From: Phycisphaerales bacterium
GTDB taxonomy: Bacteria > Planctomycetota > Phycisphaerae > Sedimentisphaerales > Anaerobacaceae
DNA length: 12,520 bases
Assembly: GCA_011057845.1 (NCBI GenBank)
Contig: DSDB01000215.1
Coordinates: 1 to 12,520 of the forward strand
Direction of reading: 5' to 3'
The translations under genes were made by a program, and so were the position numbers. Shown here piece after piece: positions 1-6,864 of the stretch (the first letter of the stretch is position 1; each line of letters starts with the position of its first letter). Under the pieces are notes generated by a model. That model saw only the letters and a program-made list of their open reading frames with translations, was not told where the DNA came from and made no database searches.

Positions 1-128
1 CCATGGACATCCTTAAACGTGTCAAGGGCATCGGCGTGATCGCCCTGCACCAGCGTGATATTGTGCGCCATCGACTGGTTCAGAATATCGTGCGCGCCTA
101 CAAGAAACACCAGACGTCCCGCACGTGA
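1..128 (+). CDS. phoH: PhoH-like ATPase, C-terminal end (partial)
   Basis: Only the last 41 visible codons are present, read in frame from base 3 to a TGA at 126-128; the gene begins outside the window. The tail contains GIGVIALHQRDIVRHRLVQ followed by NIVRAY, which matches the very conserved C-terminus of PhoH-family (PhoL/YbeZ-like) P-loop NTPases. In the family this segment follows the sensor region of the ATPase core. The ATG at base 3 is an internal Met, not the start. PhoH proteins are linked to RNA metabolism and are classically encoded directly upstream of the 7TM-HD protein and ybeY. That is the order here, and it strongly supports the call despite the short length. The next gene starts 36 bases downstream, so the two are probably co-transcribed. 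Confidence 0.85.
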   Translation, partial: MDILKRVKGIGVIALHQRDIVRHRLVQNIVRAYKKHQTSRT

Positions 129-164
129 GGCTCCGCCGACGCCTACGGCGACGCAGACAGACAC

Positions 165-1751
165 ATGGGTCTCTTCCAGAAAAAAAGTTCGAGACGCAAC
201 CAGGTTCGCAAGAACATGCCTCTCGACGGCCTGGCGAATCTGAATCGACTGATCTCCACCGAGGTAATCGTGTCGATACTGATCTGGCTGCTCTTCGTGG
301 TCGTGAGCATCCCGATCCTTTCGTTCGAGTTCATCCGCGACCAGCAGCGGCTGGCCCTGCTGCAATCGACTATCCTGGTGGTCCTGATTTCGCTGGGCGG
401 GGCCTGGTACATCCTTCACTACCAGCGACGCATCCTTCGCAATCACGGCAGGGCATTCGCGATGGCAAGCCTGCTGATCCTCACCCTGGCCGCCACCAAG
501 TTGGGCGTGCTCCTGTGGCAGCGGACTCTCTGGGCCACGGGCGGAGCCGTGGTTGTCGGGATAATCCTTAGCATCGCCTTTGATCAGCGATTCGCCATTG
601 GGATGAGCATGTTCTACTGCCTCCTCGGCGGCCTGGCCGGCGGCGGAACAACCATCGGCATCGGCCAGGTGCGTCCATACGAGCTGACCGACCTCGGCCT
701 GTTGCTGACCATGGCGTCGGGTACGCTGACGTGCTGCTTCAGCCTGCGGGAGATTCGCACGCGAATGAAGTTGATCAATGTCAGCGTGGCGGCCGGCGCG
801 GCCGTCTTTGCCGCGGCTGTCGTCGTCGGGTTCATGGCCGAGGGCGAAATGCCCACCGCCCGCGTATACGCCAACGCCGGCTGGCATGCGGCCACGACGC
901 TGCTGGTGGGATTGCTGATCCAGGCCCTGTTGCCCATCATCGAGAGGACTTTCCGAATCGCCACGGGCATGACGCTTCTGGACTACAGCGACGCCAATCA
1001 GCCATTGCTTAAACGCCTCGCGATGGAGGCGCCCGGCACATTCAGCCATAGTCTGTTTATCGGCTCGATCGCTGAAGCGGCGGCCCAGGCCATCGGCCGA
1101 AACGGCCTGCTCTGCCGCGTGGGGGCGTACTATCACGACATCGGCAAGATCAACAAACCCGGCTATTTCGTCGAGAACGAGATGGGCTCGGTCAGCCGCC
1201 ACAAGGAGCTCTCGCCCGCGATGAGCCAGTTGATCATCGTCGGGCACGTCAAGGATGGCATCGAAATGGCTAAGGAGTACGGCCTGCCCGCCGTGCTTCG
1301 GCAATTCATCGAGACCCACCACGGCACTACGCTGGTGGAGCCCTTCTACAACGAGGCCAAGAAGAAGCACAACGCCAATGGCAAGGTCGGCAAGGCCAAG
1401 GAAGCCCCTCCGTCGAAAAGCGCATTCCGTTACGCCGGCCCGCGGCCCCGCACCAAGGAGGCCGGCATTGTCATGCTCTCGGATGCCGTCGAAGGGGCCG
1501 TCCGCACGCTGCAGGACGCCACACCGGCCAAGATCGAGGTGGTCGTGCACAACATCGCCATGCGGCGCCTGCAGGACGGCCAGTTCGACGAGTGCGAGTT
1601 GTCCTTCCGCGAACTAGGCCAGATTGAAGCCAGCATCGCCAAGACGCTCGCCGGCCATTACCACGGTCGTATCCCGTACCCGACGCGGCCGGATGAACCC
1701 GCCGAAGGCCGGGCCCTGATGACCGGCCAGGCCAAAACCCAGAACCAGTGA
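165..1751 (+). CDS. pgpH: 7TM-HD family c-di-AMP phosphodiesterase homologue lacking the extracellular domain
   Basis: This 528-residue membrane protein belongs to the YqfF/PgpH family, whose cytoplasmic HD domain hydrolyses cyclic di-AMP. About eight hydrophobic segments are seen at roughly residues 32-52, 66-85, 98-117, 122-139, 143-161, 175-192, 203-224 and 238-258. The C-terminal HD domain has a complete metal-binding set: H295 (FSHS), H324-D325 (YYHDIGK), H361 (GHVKDG), H385-H386 (ETHHG) and D440 (MLSDAVEG). The family hallmark FRYAGPRPRTKEAGIVML precedes the last Asp. Typical members are about 700 residues, with a 7TMR-HDED domain between the first and second membrane helices. Here only about 13 residues separate them, so that domain is missing. 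The ATG at 165 was chosen because it directly precedes the basic N-terminus; no strong Shine-Dalgarno site is seen. The stop overlaps the ybeY GTG. Family membership is near certain; c-di-AMP activity is inferred from the family. Confidence 0.92.
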   Translation: MGLFQKKSSRRNQVRKNMPLDGLANLNRLISTEVIVSILIWLLFVVVSIPILSFEFIRDQQRLALLQSTILVVLISLGGAWYILHYQRRILRNHGRAFAMASLLILTLAATKLGVLLWQRTLWATGGAVVVGIILSIAFDQRFAIGMSMFYCLLGGLAGGGTTIGIGQVRPYELTDLGLLLTMASGTLTCCFSLREIRTRMKLINVSVAAGAAVFAAAVVVGFMAEGEMPTARVYANAGWHAATTLLVGLLIQALLPIIERTFRIATGMTLLDYSDANQPLLKRLAMEAPGTFSHSLFIGSIAEAAAQAIGRNGLLCRVGAYYHDIGKINKPGYFVENEMGSVSRHKELSPAMSQLIIVGHVKDGIEMAKEYGLPAVLRQFIETHHGTTLVEPFYNEAKKKHNANGKVGKAKEAPPSKSAFRYAGPRPRTKEAGIVMLSDAVEGAVRTLQDATPAKIEVVVHNIAMRRLQDGQFDECELSFRELGQIEASIAKTLAGHYHGRIPYPTRPDEPAEGRALMTGQAKTQNQ

Positions 1752-2194
1752 CAGCCATGATCCAGGCCCATATCACCGACCGCTTCGAGCAGGCCGCATT
1801 CGACGGGGATCGCATTGCGCAACTGGCCCGCCATGTGTGCCGACGCTTCGACATGTCCGAAGGCGTCGTGGGTGTCGTCATCGTGGATGATTCGACGTTT
1901 CGCCGCCTCCATCGGGAATTCCTGGACCGTGACGGCACGTCCGACTGCCTGAGTTTCGACCTGTCCGATGAAGGGCAACGGTGCCTTGAGGTCGTCGTGA
2001 ACGGGCAGGTCGCGGTCGATCAGGCGCAGGCCCGCGGCCACGGCATCGAAGCGGAGATCGCGCTCTACACCGTCCACGGACTGCTGCACCAACTCGGCTT
2101 CGACGACGTCGACGAGCAGGCCGCCGTGGACATGCACGCTATGGAAGATGCGATTCTGACCGAGCAGGGTTACGGCCGTGTCTATGCGGACTGA
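1748..2194 (+). CDS. ybeY: Endoribonuclease YbeY (UPF0054) with altered zinc motif
   Basis: YbeY is a zinc-dependent RNase involved in 16S rRNA 3'-end maturation and ribosome quality control. The 148-residue product carries the family blocks TSDCLSFDL (middle) and HGLLHQLGFDD (residues 110-120). The usual signature is HGxLHLxGYDH. The first two His ligands, H110 and H114, are present, but the third position is Asp (D120). This substitution is seen in a subset of YbeY proteins, including planctomycete-like ones, as far as I recall. Two starts are possible: GTG at 1748, overlapping the upstream stop as GTGA, or ATG at 1757, three codons later. Neither has a clear ribosome binding site. The phoH-pgpH-ybeY order is a widely conserved neighbourhood and supports the assignment. 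Confidence 0.9.
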   Translation: MTAMIQAHITDRFEQAAFDGDRIAQLARHVCRRFDMSEGVVGVVIVDDSTFRRLHREFLDRDGTSDCLSFDLSDEGQRCLEVVVNGQVAVDQAQARGHGIEAEIALYTVHGLLHQLGFDDVDEQAAVDMHAMEDAILTEQGYGRVYAD

Positions 2195-2242
2195 CGCGCG
2201 GCGCCATTGTCTCGGTGCATGGTTTTTTTGAGGTTCCAGCAG

Positions 2243-3523
2243 GTGACTGAAACAGGTTGGATTATCCTGGGACTGGCGCTGAGCAGCGCCGGAACGCTCT
2301 TTTTCACGGCCGCGACTATCTCGCTGCAGACCTTCTCGCATGTGCGGCTGCACGAGGCGTTCAAGGGCAACGCCGCCGAGAAGATGGCCGAACGGCTGGT
2401 CAAAGACGCGGAGCGATTGGCGCTGACATGCTCGTCTTACCGCCTGGTCCTCAATGTAACGCTCCTCATCCTGCTGATGCACGCCTTCATCCGCCCCGGC
2501 GAACCCGGCCCCGGGCCCTATGGGTATCTCCTGACGGTCATCGTCGGGGCCTCGATGTTGCTTCTGTTGGCGCTGGCAATCCCCAACGCTATCGCCAAGT
2601 ACGCCGGGGAGAGGCTTCTGCGGCGGACTTACTGGCTGCTGAGGCTGGCGGAAGTCGTGGCATCGCCCCTGCTGTGGCTTTGGGACCTGATTGACGCCGT
2701 CGCCCGCCGGATCGCCGGCGTGGCCGATTCGACCCCCGAAGAGCAGCAGGAAGAACGGCAGGAGGAGTTCCTCACGGACCTGGCCCACCAGCGGCTCGAA
2801 GGCGTGGTCGACGAGGATGAGCAACAGATGATCGAGAACGTTCTGGAACTGAGCGAGACCACCGCCGACGAGATCATGACCCCTCGCACGGACATCGTGG
2901 CCCTGGAGGTCAACGCGGACCTGCCGACGGTCATCCGCACCATCACCGAAGCCGGGCATACCCGACTGCCCGTCTACGAGGAGAACATCGACCGCATTGT
3001 AGGACTGGTCTACGCCAAGGATCTGCTGCCGGGAATCGGGGCCGACCCGGCCTGCTTCCGGTTGCGAGACCACATGCGAGATGTGTACTTCGTCCCCGAG
3101 AGCAAACCTCTGCGCACGCTGCTCAAGGAGTTCCAGACGCAGAAGCTGCACATCGCCGTCGTCCTCGACGAGTACGGCGGCACCGCCGGGATTGTCACCC
3201 TGGAGGATATTCTTGAAGAGCTGGTCGGCGAGATCGACGACGAGTACGACGAGCAGACCGAAGAGGCCGGCGTCGTGGCTGTCGATGAGAACACGCTCGA
3301 CGTTGACGCACGGACTTATGTCTACGACCTGAACGACCGTTTCGATCTCGATCTGCCGGATGACGACTACGACACCGTCGGCGGCTTCGTTTTTGCGCAG
3401 CTGGGGTACATCCCAAAGGCCGGAGAGTGTTTTGAGTACCGCAACCTCAAGTTCGAGATTCTCAGCGCCGAACCGAGAAGGATCGGCCGTCTGAGAATCC
3501 ACAAGACCGTCGAGCCCTCCTGA
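2243..3523 (+). CDS. CNNM/CBS-pair/CorC-HlyC membrane protein (hemolysin C/magnesium-cobalt efflux type)
   Basis: The protein is about 426 residues from the chosen start. An N-terminal CNNM (DUF21) region has hydrophobic segments at about residues 4-26, 64-86 and 100-120. A CBS pair follows: the first begins at IMTPRTDIVAL (Met at about 212), and the second at about 277 runs into AVVLDEYGGTAGIVTLEDIL. A C-terminal CorC/HlyC transporter-associated domain covers about 345-422 (YDTVGGFVFAQLGYIPKAGE). The family covers divalent-cation exporters and related membrane proteins; the exact substrate cannot be read from sequence. I prefer the GTG at 2243 because GAGG lies 9 bases upstream and the first membrane helix follows at once. 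ATG 2219 and TTG 2207 are in-frame alternatives. The stop overlaps the recO start by one base (TGATG). CorC-type genes are common beside ybeY. Confidence 0.88.
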   Translation: MTETGWIILGLALSSAGTLFFTAATISLQTFSHVRLHEAFKGNAAEKMAERLVKDAERLALTCSSYRLVLNVTLLILLMHAFIRPGEPGPGPYGYLLTVIVGASMLLLLALAIPNAIAKYAGERLLRRTYWLLRLAEVVASPLLWLWDLIDAVARRIAGVADSTPEEQQEERQEEFLTDLAHQRLEGVVDEDEQQMIENVLELSETTADEIMTPRTDIVALEVNADLPTVIRTITEAGHTRLPVYEENIDRIVGLVYAKDLLPGIGADPACFRLRDHMRDVYFVPESKPLRTLLKEFQTQKLHIAVVLDEYGGTAGIVTLEDILEELVGEIDDEYDEQTEEAGVVAVDENTLDVDARTYVYDLNDRFDLDLPDDDYDTVGGFVFAQLGYIPKAGECFEYRNLKFEILSAEPRRIGRLRIHKTVEPS

Positions 3524-4290
3524 TGCTGACCAGCGACACGGGCATCTGCATACGTGCGGTGGACTACTCCGAGACGTCCCAAGTGCTCACATTCTTCACG
3601 CGGGACCACGGCAAGCTCGGCGTCATCGCCAAGGGCTCAAAACGCCCCAAGTCCGCCTTCGGAGGGCCCATCGAGATGTTCGCCCATGGTCAGTTGACGT
3701 TCACGGCAAACGCCGACCGGGCTCTGGCTACTCTGACGGGATTTGAAATCGAGGCGAATCGCACAAACCCGGCATCCGTATCGGCGGACCTTTACGTTCT
3801 GCACGGCTGTCTACTGGGTGTCGAACTGCTGGACCACATGACCGATGAGCATGACCCGCACCCGGATTTGTACGAGGCCTTCGTCGCCTTCGTCGCCGAT
3901 ATGTGCGAGTCCGCCGCCAAACCCTCCCGTCGAGACACCCTGGCCCTGCTGATCCTCTTCGAACTGCAACTGCTCATGGCGGTGGGGTTGCGTCCCGTGC
4001 TGGATCGCTGCGCCAATTGCCGCACGGCGGTCGGCCGCGATGTGCGCGGCTACTACTTCAGCAGCGCCGCCAACGGCCTGATCTGCCGCGACTGCGAGAG
4101 CAGCTTCCATGACAAGGTCGCCCTGAGCACCCCGGTGGCCGCGTGCCTGACAAGACTGGCGACCATCGCACAGGCCCCGCTGCGCACCCTGCGGGACCTC
4201 GAAAAAGTGCTCCTTGGGCATTTCGCCGGTCTGATGCACCGCGCCCCCAGGATGGCCAAGTATGTCCTGCGGGTCTGCCCGTCATCCTAA
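3523..4290 (+). CDS. recO: DNA repair protein RecO
   Basis: RecO loads RecA on SSB-coated gapped DNA with RecR (RecFOR pathway) and anneals complementary strands. The 255-residue product begins with the family OB-fold (SETSQVLTFFTRDHGKLGVIAKGSKRPKS split over residues 13-41), then the helical region. A four-Cys zinc finger follows, with C163/C166 (CANC) and C188/C191 (CRDC). The length is close to the usual 240-260. The ATG at 3523 overlaps the previous stop as TGATG, which suggests translational coupling. It is the last gene of the rightward operon; the convergent ruvB ends 73 bases further on, and no convincing terminator hairpin with a T-run is visible between them. No odd features apart from lacking a clear Shine-Dalgarno site. 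Confidence 0.93.
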   Translation: MLTSDTGICIRAVDYSETSQVLTFFTRDHGKLGVIAKGSKRPKSAFGGPIEMFAHGQLTFTANADRALATLTGFEIEANRTNPASVSADLYVLHGCLLGVELLDHMTDEHDPHPDLYEAFVAFVADMCESAAKPSRRDTLALLILFELQLLMAVGLRPVLDRCANCRTAVGRDVRGYYFSSAANGLICRDCESSFHDKVALSTPVAACLTRLATIAQAPLRTLRDLEKVLLGHFAGLMHRAPRMAKYVLRVCPSS

Positions 4291-4363
4291 AGTCGCCTGC
4301 CGCCCCTGCCCGTCTCCGCCCGGTGGAATCACATGGGTGTGCCTTCACCGACAGAGTCCCGGC

Positions 4364-5419
4364 TCAGGACTCCTCATCCTCCTCGAAGAGCCCGCTCTGA
4401 CTCGCCCCAGGCGTCGTATTCGGCCGCTTCAGATCCAGGTGCTTCAAGGCCAGATCGGTGATCTCCCGCCCGCGCTTCGTGCGACGGACAAACCCGATCT
4501 GCAGCAGGTAAGGCTCAACGACGTCCTCCAGCGTGTCGCGCTCCTCGCCCAGCGTGGCGGCGATGGCCTCAATGCCGGCCGGGCCACCGTTGTAGACCGT
4601 CGTCAGCGCCCGCAGGAAGGCCCGATCCAGTTCATCGAGGCCCAGCGGGTCGATCTGCTCCATCTTGAGGGCGTTCTCGACGATGTCCGGGCTCAGCCGC
4701 CCGCTGCCCTTGACCTGCGCGTAATCCCGCACGCGTTTGAGCAGCCGGTTGGCAATACGCGGCGTTCCCCGCGACCGCGATGCGATCCGTTCCAACATGC
4801 CGTCGTCGCACGGCAATCCCAGCAGATCGGCCGACCTGGCCAGTATCTGCGTCAACTCCGCGGGGCTGTAGAATTCGAGGTGGTAGAGCATCCCGAAGCG
4901 GCTCCGCAGCGGGGCGCTGAGCAGCCCGGCCCGCGTCGTCGCGCCGACCAGCGTGAAACGCTTGAGCGGGAAGTTGATGGTCTTGGCGTGCAGGCCGCTG
5001 TCCACGGTGAAATCGACTTTGAACTCCTCCATCGCCGGATAGATGAACTCCTCGACCGGCGTGCTCAGGCGGTGGATTTCATCGATGAACAGGACGTCGC
5101 CCGTATTGATGTTGCTCAGCAACCCCATCACGTCGCCGGCCTTGACCAGGGCCGGACCCGATGAACAACGGATCCGCGATCCCAACTCATTGGCCACGAC
5201 GTTGGCCAGCGTCGTCTTGCCCAGACCGGGCGGGCCGTAGAACAACACGTGGTCCAGCGGCTCGGCTCGCTTGCGGGCCGCGGCAATGGCGATAGCGAGC
5301 TTCTCGCGGACGTTGACCTGCCCGATGCACTCGTCCAGATGCTTCGGCCGCAGCGAGGTGTTGAAACTCTCCTCGACGTCGTTCATGGATTGTCCGCTGA
5401 GTACTCGTCCGATAGCCAT
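4364..5419 (-). CDS. ruvB: Holliday junction branch migration ATPase RuvB
   Basis: RuvB is the hexameric AAA+ motor that drives branch migration with RuvA at Holliday junctions. From the chosen start the product is 351 residues. It has Walker A GPPGLGKT at 62-69, Walker B DEIH (D113, E114), sensor 1 GATTR at 159-163, the arginine finger R174 in LRSRFG, and sensor-2 motif RGTPR at 217-221. A winged-helix C-terminus follows. Residue spacing to RPK (24-26), R174 and R217 equals that of E. coli RuvB as I know it, which supports ATG 5419 (MAIGRVLSGQ). A second ATG at 5386 is possible. The open frame continues upstream through the repeat-filled ruvA-ruvB gap, but that extension is not family sequence. 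No Shine-Dalgarno site precedes 5419, because the heptamer repeat runs right up to the start codon. Confidence 0.96.
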   Translation of the reverse strand: MAIGRVLSGQSMNDVEESFNTSLRPKHLDECIGQVNVREKLAIAIAAARKRAEPLDHVLFYGPPGLGKTTLANVVANELGSRIRCSSGPALVKAGDVMGLLSNINTGDVLFIDEIHRLSTPVEEFIYPAMEEFKVDFTVDSGLHAKTINFPLKRFTLVGATTRAGLLSAPLRSRFGMLYHLEFYSPAELTQILARSADLLGLPCDDGMLERIASRSRGTPRIANRLLKRVRDYAQVKGSGRLSPDIVENALKMEQIDPLGLDELDRAFLRALTTVYNGGPAGIEAIAATLGEERDTLEDVVEPYLLQIGFVRRTKRGREITDLALKHLDLKRPNTTPGASQSGLFEEDEES

Positions 5420-5492
5420 AATTCGTATTGCGTATTGCGTATTGTGTATTGCGTAGTACGAGCCACTAACCACCAGCCAGCAGCCAGCAGTC
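5420..5492 (-). repeat. Degenerate 7-bp tandem repeats filling the ruvA-ruvB gap
   Basis: Read on the - strand, the whole 73-base gap is one base, ten heptads in a single register, then two bases before the ruvB ATG. The first heptads are of GCTGCTG type (ACTGCTG, GCTGCTG, GCTGGTG, GTTAGTG). They pass through two transition units into ATACGCA-type heptads (ATACACA, ATACGCA twice, ATACGAA). Two different heptamer families are therefore joined without loss of phase. The layout resembles the short tandemly repeated heptamers (STRR) of cyanobacteria, but I do not know a named family for these units. The array sits in the transcribed spacer of an operon and leaves no room for a normal ribosome binding site for ruvB. 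Confidence 0.8.
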
Positions 5493-6122
5493 TCACACCT
5501 CCGCCCCTTGCTTGAGCCGGTAGACCAGCGGCACCAGGGCCTCGGCCGAGCTAACCTCCGGATGCCGGCCGCACGCCATATCAATCAGTTCCATCGCCTC
5601 GGCCCGCTTCTCGCCCCAGGCAATCAGTATCTCCAGCGCCTCAATCTGGAACGGGCGAAACTCCTCGCCCGCGGGGCGATCCGGCGCGGCGCCGACGGCG
5701 AAGGCCTCGAGCTTGCCCTTCAATTCCGCGATCATCTGCTGGGCCATGCGCTTGCCAATGCCCGGCAGCGCCAGGAGCGTCTTGTCGTCTCCGTTTTCTA
5801 TCGCCGCCGCAATCGTCGGAATCGGCACGGACAGCGACCGCAGGGCCTTCTTGATGCCCATGCCCTTGACGGTGGTATAGCGTCCGAAGAACGCCCGATC
5901 CGAGGCATTGAGAAAACCCACCATGCGCGGGATCAGGTTGCCGCCGGCGGGCGTGCCCTCATAATATTCCATCGTACACAGGGCAATCTCCGCCCCGATC
6001 TTGTCGGCCAGGGCCACGATGCAGCAACCCGGCAGCATGACCTCGTAACCGACCTGCCCCACCTGGACCAGGGCGGTCTCACCGTCGATAACAACCAGTT
6101 TTCCTTCAAGCCGGGCAATCAT
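5493..6122 (-). CDS. ruvA: Holliday junction branch migration protein RuvA
   Basis: RuvA is the tetrameric Holliday-junction binding protein that recruits RuvB. The 209-residue product starts with the family N-terminal OB-fold (MIARLEGKLV). The two helix-hairpin-helix motifs are at about 85-94 (VKGMGIKKAL) and 119-127 (LPGIGKRMA). The C-terminal domain III, which contacts RuvB, follows at about 155-205. The length is normal for the family. The ATG at 6122 fits the family start exactly. The gene lies 31 bases after the DUF4276 stop and has no clear Shine-Dalgarno site, so the insertion of the upstream cassette may have replaced its native leader. It is normally adjacent to ruvC in ruvC-ruvA-ruvB operons; here two unrelated genes separate them. 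Confidence 0.94.
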   Translation of the reverse strand: MIARLEGKLVVIDGETALVQVGQVGYEVMLPGCCIVALADKIGAEIALCTMEYYEGTPAGGNLIPRMVGFLNASDRAFFGRYTTVKGMGIKKALRSLSVPIPTIAAAIENGDDKTLLALPGIGKRMAQQMIAELKGKLEAFAVGAAPDRPAGEEFRPFQIEALEILIAWGEKRAEAMELIDMACGRHPEVSSAEALVPLVYRLKQGAEV

Positions 6123-6153
6123 ATGGCATCATCATTCACTATGGATTCTTCGC

Positions 6154-6864
6154 TCATTCTTGTTCGGCATAACGTCTGGGGGCAAGCGCTTCCAGCCCAG
6201 TCAGCCATTCATTGAAATGCGAACATTTCTTGCGCAGGATAGGAATGCCGATGGCTTCGGTAATGACCTTGCCCATAGCCACCTTCCGATAGCTGTTGTT
6301 GAGTGCTATTATCCGCCTGGAAGGGGCTTGCAGCGGATCGACGTCGATCTCCTCCGGATCGCCGTGTTCGTCCAGAATGTGATCAATCGCTGAAATGTCG
6401 ATATCTGCCTTCCCGGCAAGGACGTTGGCGTCGCTGAAGAGCATCGCCTCGAATTCGTGCATTTCGACGTACGGAATGAATCGCTTCCCCGCGTTTGACT
6501 GTGGATACGATTGTTCGATGGCCTGCCGCGTGGCAGTCTCCAGAATTCCTGCCTTCTGCCTTGCCGTCAGGGTCGCCCCGCCTTCAATCCGTTGGCGCAC
6601 TTCCGCCCGACCCGGCCAGTCTGCGTCGATGCGAAAGTAATCGAACATGGTCGATACATAGGTGTCGTGGCGTTGCCGGAGGAAGTCGCCGATGTCGGTC
6701 CTGGCTCGGTCGAAACGGATGTCGCCGCCTTTATGCCCCGGCTTACCGATCAAAGCCGGATGGAGAAAGACCCCTCGATATGACATCGCAGGGGCCAGGA
6801 CGTCGCGGATAAAGGTCTGCTCGGTTCGGCCCTCCACCACCACATAGACCTCCACATTACTCAT
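6154..6864 (-). CDS. DUF4276 family protein, TOPRIM-like, partner of the upstream ATPase
   Basis: This 236-residue protein is recognisable as DUF4276, a family of unproven function. The N-terminus is a beta strand ending in VEGRTEQTF (E11, E15), reminiscent of the TOPRIM catalytic Glu. Further family blocks are MFDYF with D75, WPG at 83-85, HEFEAMLFSD (H136, E137, E139, D145), APSRRI at 180-185 and CSHFNEW at 214-220. The acidic residues would suit a metal-dependent nuclease centre; that is inference. The ATG lies inside the end of the ATPase gene, an 8-base overlap, so the two are translationally coupled. Sampled lines are about 52% GC against 58-68% in the ruv genes. It is soluble, with no signal peptide or membrane segment. 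Such pairs resemble ATPase plus TOPRIM defence modules (PARIS, split OLD), but identity with any of them is not shown. Confidence 0.85.
   Translation of the reverse strand: MSNVEVYVVVEGRTEQTFIRDVLAPAMSYRGVFLHPALIGKPGHKGGDIRFDRARTDIGDFLRQRHDTYVSTMFDYFRIDADWPGRAEVRQRIEGGATLTARQKAGILETATRQAIEQSYPQSNAGKRFIPYVEMHEFEAMLFSDANVLAGKADIDISAIDHILDEHGDPEEIDVDPLQAPSRRIIALNNSYRKVAMGKVITEAIGIPILRKKCSHFNEWLTGLEALAPRRYAEQE

Noticed and set aside
2201..2229. Terminator or attenuator before the CorC-type gene (GCGCC/GGTGC stem then T7)
   Set aside because: The stem is five pairs with one wobble, and four bases separate it from the T-run; it probably reflects chance.
1658..3502. 614-codon open frame on the - strand
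   Set aside because: It lies antisense across the end of the 7TM-HD gene, ybeY and the CorC-type gene, all well-supported families. Its product is low-complexity and resembles no family, which is typical of a shadow frame in GC-rich DNA.
4291..4363. Bidirectional terminator between recO and ruvB
   Set aside because: Only weak imperfect pairing (GGTG with CACC) over a long loop and no T-run on either strand.
4262..5164. 300-codon open frame on the + strand opposite ruvB
   Set aside because: RuvB carries every AAA+ motif on the - strand; the + frame shows no recognisable domain and begins inside the end of recO.
5420..5584. N-terminal extension of the ruvB frame
   Set aside because: The extra codons come from heptamer repeats and the end of ruvA; the family N-terminus begins at 5419.
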